Assembly (NCBI GenBank): GCA_016927125.1
Contig: JAFGNG010000179.1
Coordinates: 1 to 27,064 of the forward strand
DNA length: 27,064 bases
Reading direction: 5' to 3'
Source: Planctomycetota bacterium
GTDB taxonomy: Bacteria; Planctomycetota; SZUA-567; JAFGNG01
Shown here: positions 23,138-27,064 of the stretch, one piece after another
Numbering within the stretch: the stretch's first letter is position 1
How the letters are laid out: each line of letters opens with the position of its first letter
Program-made: the position numbers and the translations under genes
The notes under the pieces: generated by a model
The model's database searches: none
What the model was told of the DNA's origin: nothing
What the model saw: the letters and a program-made list of their open reading frames with translations, nothing else

Positions 23138-25294
23138 ATGAAAGCAAGCATCAAGGTAGCGCTGGCAGGTAACCCGAATTCAGGCAAGACCACTATTTTC
23201 AACAGTTTGACCGGCGCCCGGCAGCATGTGGGCAATTATCCCGGCGTGACTGTGGAGAAGAAGGAAGGCACCTGCCGCCATGGTGACGTACAGATCCAGG
23301 TGGTTGACCTGCCTGGCACCTACAGCTTGAGCGCCTATTCTATTGAAGAGCTGGTGGCGCGGGATTTCATTGTGGAAGAAAAGCCGGACGTGGTGGTTGA
23401 TATCATCGATGCTTCCAACTTGGAGCGTAACCTCTACCTCGCGGTACAGATTATGGAACTGGGGGTGCCCCTGGTCCTGGCCTTCAACATGAGTGATACC
23501 GCCAAGGCGCGGGGCTACGAGTTTGATCTTGAAACTCTCTCCGAACTGCTGAGCGCCCCGATTGTAACCACGGTTGGAAACAAGGGGGAGGGCATTACCG
23601 AACTCCTGGATGCGATTGTCTCTGCCGCCGCCAAGCAGGATACCTGGCAGAGCGCGAAGATAGTCTATGGTAAAGAGGTGGAGGAAGAACTCGCCAAACT
23701 TGCGCCCCTCGTTGCCAGGGAAACCGCTGCCGCTGAAAAATACGGCCTCCGCTGGCTGACGGTCAAGCTGTTGGAAAACGATCAAAGTCTGCTGGAGATG
23801 GTATCCTCCCCGGAACTGCTCGCCGCGGTTGAAGCCAGCAGCAAACACTTGCAAGGCATCTTCGGGGATCCCCCGGAGATCGTCATCACCGACCGGCGTT
23901 ACGGCTTTATTTCCGGCGCCTGCACGGAAACGGTCCGCTCCACCGTGGAGGCCCGGCATACCATGTCCGACAAGATCGATACCGTGGTAACCAACCGTCT
24001 CCTGGGTCTGCCGATCTTCTTCGCCATGATGTACCTGGTCTTCCAACTTACCTTTACCATTGGCGATCCCTTCATGGGCTGGATCGAGCAAATTTTCGGT
24101 TGGCTGGGAGGGATTATCGAAGGGTTCTGGCCGGCAGGCTCGGAAAGCGCCTTGAAATCATTATTAGTTGACGGCATTATCGGCGGGGTCGGCGGGGTGA
24201 TTGTCTTTTTACCCAATATCCTCCTCTTGTTCATGGCCATCGCGATCCTGGAGGACTCCGGCTACATGGCCAGGGCGGCCTTTATCATGGACCACCTGAT
24301 GCACAAGATCGGCCTGCATGGCAAGAGCTTTATCCCCTTGGTGATCGGCTTTGGCTGCACGATTCCCGCCATTATGGCAACCCGGACCCTGGAGAGCCGC
24401 CGCGACCGGCTGACTACGATGCTGGTGGCTCCGCTGATGAGCTGCGGGGCGCGGCTACCGATCTATGCCCTCATCATCCCGGCCTTCTTTCCGCAGCAAT
24501 GGCACGCGCCCATGCTGTGGATTATCTACCTGATTGGCATCATCCTGGCGATAGTCTGCGCCAAGCTGCTGCGGGCTACGCTCTTCAAGGGCGAGTCCAC
24601 ACCCTTTGTCATGGAGTTGCCGCCATACCGGGTACCAACCCTCAGGGGTATCGTGATCCACATGTGGGATCGCGGCTGGATGTATCTGAAGAAAGCCGGC
24701 ACCATTATTCTCGGCATTTCCATTCTGCTCTGGGCGATGACAACTTACCCCAAGAAAGAAGTCTTTGCGCGGGATTATCCCGCGGAAATCGCCCAGCTCC
24801 AGGCCGCCTACCCGAAAGATACTGGCGTTAAGAATGCCGAAGCTTTGCAGGCAAAGATTATGAATCTTCAGCAGGCACAACGGGCCGAGGAACTGACTTA
24901 TTCTATCGCCGGCAGGATCGGCCACGGCCTGGAGCCGTTACTCAAGCCTATGGGCTTCGACTGGCGGGTAGGTACCGCGCTCATCGGCGCGTTCGCGGCC
25001 AAGGAGGTCTTTGTCGCGCAGATGGGGATTGTCTTTTCCGTGGGTGAAGCAGACGCGGAGTCGGAAGTGCTGCGCGACCGGCTCCGGGAGAATTATACCC
25101 CCCTGGCAGCCTTTTGCATCATGATCTTCTGTTTGATCAGCACCCCGTGCATGGCGACGATCGCGGTCACCCGGCGGGAGAGCAACTCCTGGGGCTGGGC
25201 CTTGTTCCAGCTCGGGGGGTTGACGGCGCTGGCTTACGTGCTCACCGTGTTTGTCTACCAGGCGGGCAGCCTGCTCTCTATCGGTACGGGTTAG
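23138..25294 (+). CDS. feoB: Ferrous iron transporter FeoB
   Basis: 718 residues, a normal length. The N-terminal G domain has G1 GNPNSGKT (11-18), G3 DLPG (57-60) and G4 NMSD (117-120); the segment FEKKEG region in the switch loop is VEKKEGT. The membrane domain carries the FeoB core helices, including SYMARAAFIMDHLMHKIGLHGKSFIPLVIGFGCTIPAIMATRTLE-type sequence (around 380-430), with the conserved GFGCTIPA motif, and a second gate motif ISTPCMATIAVTRRE near the end. It moves Fe2+ into the cell using GTP hydrolysis to regulate transport. It stands in an operon with feoA and a Cys-rich accessory gene, under the DtxR-type regulator. AGGAAGG precedes the ATG. Confidence 0.97.
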   Translation: MKASIKVALAGNPNSGKTTIFNSLTGARQHVGNYPGVTVEKKEGTCRHGDVQIQVVDLPGTYSLSAYSIEELVARDFIVEEKPDVVVDIIDASNLERNLYLAVQIMELGVPLVLAFNMSDTAKARGYEFDLETLSELLSAPIVTTVGNKGEGITELLDAIVSAAAKQDTWQSAKIVYGKEVEEELAKLAPLVARETAAAEKYGLRWLTVKLLENDQSLLEMVSSPELLAAVEASSKHLQGIFGDPPEIVITDRRYGFISGACTETVRSTVEARHTMSDKIDTVVTNRLLGLPIFFAMMYLVFQLTFTIGDPFMGWIEQIFGWLGGIIEGFWPAGSESALKSLLVDGIIGGVGGVIVFLPNILLLFMAIAILEDSGYMARAAFIMDHLMHKIGLHGKSFIPLVIGFGCTIPAIMATRTLESRRDRLTTMLVAPLMSCGARLPIYALIIPAFFPQQWHAPMLWIIYLIGIILAIVCAKLLRATLFKGESTPFVMELPPYRVPTLRGIVIHMWDRGWMYLKKAGTIILGISILLWAMTTYPKKEVFARDYPAEIAQLQAAYPKDTGVKNAEALQAKIMNLQQAQRAEELTYSIAGRIGHGLEPLLKPMGFDWRVGTALIGAFAAKEVFVAQMGIVFSVGEADAESEVLRDRLRENYTPLAAFCIMIFCLISTPCMATIAVTRRESNSWGWALFQLGGLTALAYVLTVFVYQAGSLLSIGTG

Positions 25295-25309
25295 AAAGAG
25301 AGGCGAAGC

Positions 25310-25513
25310 ATGGAGACAGTGATTGTAATTATAATCGTAGGGGCAGTCCTCTTCCTGTCGGCAAGAGGACTCTACCGTACCTTTACCGGCAAGAATAACG
25401 GTTGCGGCGGTTGCAGCAGCAGTTGCCCCCTTGCCGATACTTGTAAGAAATCTTTCGAGATGGGATCCCAATCTACAGAAAAGCCTGCTGCTTTGAAGGA
25501 GAATAATGGGTAG
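25310..25513 (+). CDS. FeoB-associated Cys-rich membrane protein
   Basis: 67 residues: one N-terminal membrane helix (METVIVIIIVGAVLFLSA) and a cytoplasmic-type cysteine group C32, C35, C39 and C45 (GCGGCSSSCPLADTC). This is the small FeoB_associated family (PF12669), regularly encoded next to feoB; it has been proposed to handle iron at the transporter but its function is not proven. GAGAGG precedes the ATG, 15 bases after the feoB stop codon, so it belongs to the same operon. Confidence 0.88.
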   Translation: METVIVIIIVGAVLFLSARGLYRTFTGKNNGCGGCSSSCPLADTCKKSFEMGSQSTEKPAALKENNG

Positions 25514-25547
25514 CAATAAATCTCAAAAGAGTACTTGACGCTGCAAC

Positions 25548-25814
25548 TCAATCCGGAAAATTATCATCCATCTCCGCGTCCGAGAGTTCCTTGAGAAATT
25601 CCGCCAGCTTCTCCACTATGGCCTCAATAAAAATGTCCCCCTTCTCGGCAGTCGCGCCGGTGGGATCACCCATGCCTGAAGATTCAGTCAAGAGATGCCA
25701 AGGCCGAGAGAACCAGACGGTTTTATCTTCCACCGCCTTAAATTTAGATTTACGGGCTTGACCTTGGTCTGCATTATCCTTTCTAAAAACCGTACGCCTA
25801 GTCATTATATCCAT
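25548..25814 (-). pseudogene. Remnant of a creatininase-family amidohydrolase C-terminus
   Basis: The last 60 or so residues match the C-terminal end of creatininase-family proteins: WFSRPWHLLTESSGMGDPT, ATAEKGDIFIEAIVEKLAEFL and the Asp-rich end. Family members are about 240-260 residues with a metal site (conserved Glu, His and Asp) upstream, and nothing of that is present. The open frame (88 residues from ATG 25814, or 85 from 25805) starts with unrelated basic sequence. I read it as a truncated gene; a short functional protein is a weaker alternative. It separates the Feo operon from the next minus-strand gene. A few in-frame stop codons further upstream exclude a longer frame. Confidence 0.6.
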
Positions 25815-25994
25815 ATTCCTATATTTATTTTGTCCTATAAAGTTAAAATTGCCAGAAATATTAAACTGCTTTAATATTAAGGGGTATGTAATGTTGGGAG
25901 TGGGGATCATCGATCTTCTGAGGGACATAAATACCACCGCCTGGCTTAAATCCAGACGGTTGTTTACTGCAGCAAAAGCGCGGGTCTCGCAGGC

Positions 25995-27064
25995 TTATTC
26001 CTCGACGCTGAGGCTGACCACTTCCACTTCCTCGGTTTCCGCTTCCGCCGTGGTTTCACTGGGGGGGGTGATACTATCAGCCTCCTCAAGCTCGGTTGGC
26101 TGGTCTGCGGCCAGTTGCGGCTGGAGATCTGGTAGAACGATACTATCAATCAAGGATTGGATGGCAAACTCCGGGGGGTTCTCCAGGATCTCTACTACTT
26201 CTGGGGCCGTGAGCGCTGCCAGATTGCGGACGGTCTTTTCCGCGCGGACGACATACTTCTGGTGGGAGATGTCCCGCCGGGCATAGACGCAGGTGTTGTC
26301 ACTGACGCGATAAATCTCGGTGGCGATATCCACGCCGCTGACTTCGGCAAAGAGCACCTGGGCGCCGAGAACCGTAACACTGATCACGGCCGACCACATG
26401 CTGGGAACACTCTTGGCCCGGTTGAATTCGGTAACCTGCCCGCGCAAGACAAAGTCCGCGCCGAGTTCGCGGCCAAGCGCGAGGGCTTCCTCGGGGGAAA
26501 TTATGCTCCCGTGGGTAGAATACAAACCGGGCGCTTCGAGGATTTCCACCTTCCCGGTACAGGCCAGGGCCATCTGGTAAAGTCCGGTAACCACGCCGCC
26601 GCCGCCATGTCCAGCCACAAAATTGCTGGGATTGGGCAGCTCATAATAAGGTAATACCAGGAGCTTGGGGACATTTTCTGACGGGGATTTTGCAAGCTGT
26701 ATTATACCCTGCCGGGCGGAGCCGGATTCAGTAACCTCTTTGGCATATTGCTGGAGAATCGCCTTCGCCACCAACTGCGCCTGCATCTCCCTGCCGCCAC
26801 TGCCTCCGGGGCCGCCGGCGGCCTGGTAGTCTTCGCCGACAAACACAGTTTTTTCATTCTGCACGGAATACATTTTGACAAACATCCCGGCCCGGGGAGG
26901 GATACTGGCCGCGCGCGTGGCGGCAAAGGAAAAGAGTTGCACGTTGATTACCAGATCGGCGTTAAACTCCCTGCCATAATCCAAAACCCGGGCCAGGCTC
27001 AGGGATTGTTCTTCGCGCTGGAACAATGGCGCGATGATCTTTTTATCTTTAAAAATATCGAGCG
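25995..27064 (-). CDS. CsgG/LpoB-like protein with duplicated domain, partial
   Basis: The frame is open to the window edge, so the 5' part is missing; at least 355 residues are present. Two copies of a similar unit are seen: ARVLDYGREFNADLVINVQL with MYSVQNEKTVFVGEDY in the first, and ALALGRELGADFVLRGQVTEF with IYRVSDNTCVYARRD in the second. The motif LG-x-LGAD-x-V-x-G is that of the CsgG/LpoB-like lipoprotein group, which acts in envelope transport or peptidoglycan synthesis activation. Leaves a Gly-rich linker GGPGGSGG between. The C-terminal 40 residues are acidic (Glu/Thr-rich). Without the N-terminus no signal peptide can be checked. Precise function unknown. Confidence 0.6.
   Translation of the reverse strand, partial: LDIFKDKKIIAPLFQREEQSLSLARVLDYGREFNADLVINVQLFSFAATRAASIPPRAGMFVKMYSVQNEKTVFVGEDYQAAGGPGGSGGREMQAQLVAKAILQQYAKEVTESGSARQGIIQLAKSPSENVPKLLVLPYYELPNPSNFVAGHGGGGVVTGLYQMALACTGKVEILEAPGLYSTHGSIISPEEALALGRELGADFVLRGQVTEFNRAKSVPSMWSAVISVTVLGAQVLFAEVSGVDIATEIYRVSDNTCVYARRDISHQKYVVRAEKTVRNLAALTAPEVVEILENPPEFAIQSLIDSIVLPDLQPQLAADQPTELEEADSITPPSETTAEAETEEVEVVSLSVEE

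Noticed and set aside
23180..24091. 303-codon minus-strand open frame opposite feoB
   Set aside because: It is the antisense shadow of the GC-rich feoB gene, with no domain signature.

Overview
The window looks like a chromosomal piece of an uncultured, anaerobic or microaerophilic diderm (Gram-negative-type) bacterium. The signs are four PEP-CTERM proteins (a sorting signal of outer-membrane, exopolysaccharide-making bacteria), a dockerin/PKD-bearing DUF362 protein, a DUF6259-type carbohydrate-active protein, a MASE3 sensor kinase, superoxide reductase instead of superoxide dismutase, and a complete Feo ferrous-iron system. This mix recalls the PVC group (Lentisphaerae/Planctomycetes-like) or neighbouring candidate phyla, but no marker gene here fixes the phylum. 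No rRNA, tRNA, CRISPR, transposase or phage gene was found.

Layout. 1-3120: a promoter, a large membrane-anchored DUF362/PKD/dockerin protein and its terminator. 3235-6443: a BaiN/HI0933 flavoprotein, then amtB-glnB for ammonium uptake and nitrogen sensing. 6444-10247: a long leader, then four tandem PEP-CTERM secreted proteins. 10248-11123: a gene-poor region with two terminators and a candidate non-coding transcript. 11124-14537: a MASE3-GAF-PAS-PAS histidine kinase and its NarL-type response regulator. 14806-16963: a redox and iron-storage set (3Fe-4S-type ferredoxin, desulfoferrodoxin, thioredoxin-like redoxin, a tandem zinc-knuckle protein, ferritin). 16964-17704: A-tract-rich DNA and one small basic protein. 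17705-19462: a P-loop protein and a putative metallopeptidase. 19481-21676 (minus): a DUF6259 protein. 22031-25513: a DtxR-FeoA regulator, feoA, feoB and a FeoB-associated Cys-rich protein. 25548-27064 (minus): a creatininase C-terminal remnant and a partial CsgG/LpoB-like duplicated protein running off the edge.

How it fits together. The strongest non-gene signal is a promoter-like element present three times: TTTCAAGCA, exactly 25 bases, then CCCCTATTT. Copies lie upstream of the PEP-CTERM cluster, upstream of the two-component gene pair, and between the response regulator and the ferredoxin gene. I infer that the NarL-type regulator binds it, so that one sensor pair would control surface proteins, an untranslated or barely translated RNA, and the oxidative-stress genes. 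A second family of three repeats, each a conserved 3' segment ending in a hairpin, sits about 20-80 nt behind the DUF362 and glnB stop codons and at the left edge. Iron genes (ferritin, DtxR-FeoA, Feo) and oxygen-defence genes share the window, which suits an organism living near an oxic/anoxic boundary.
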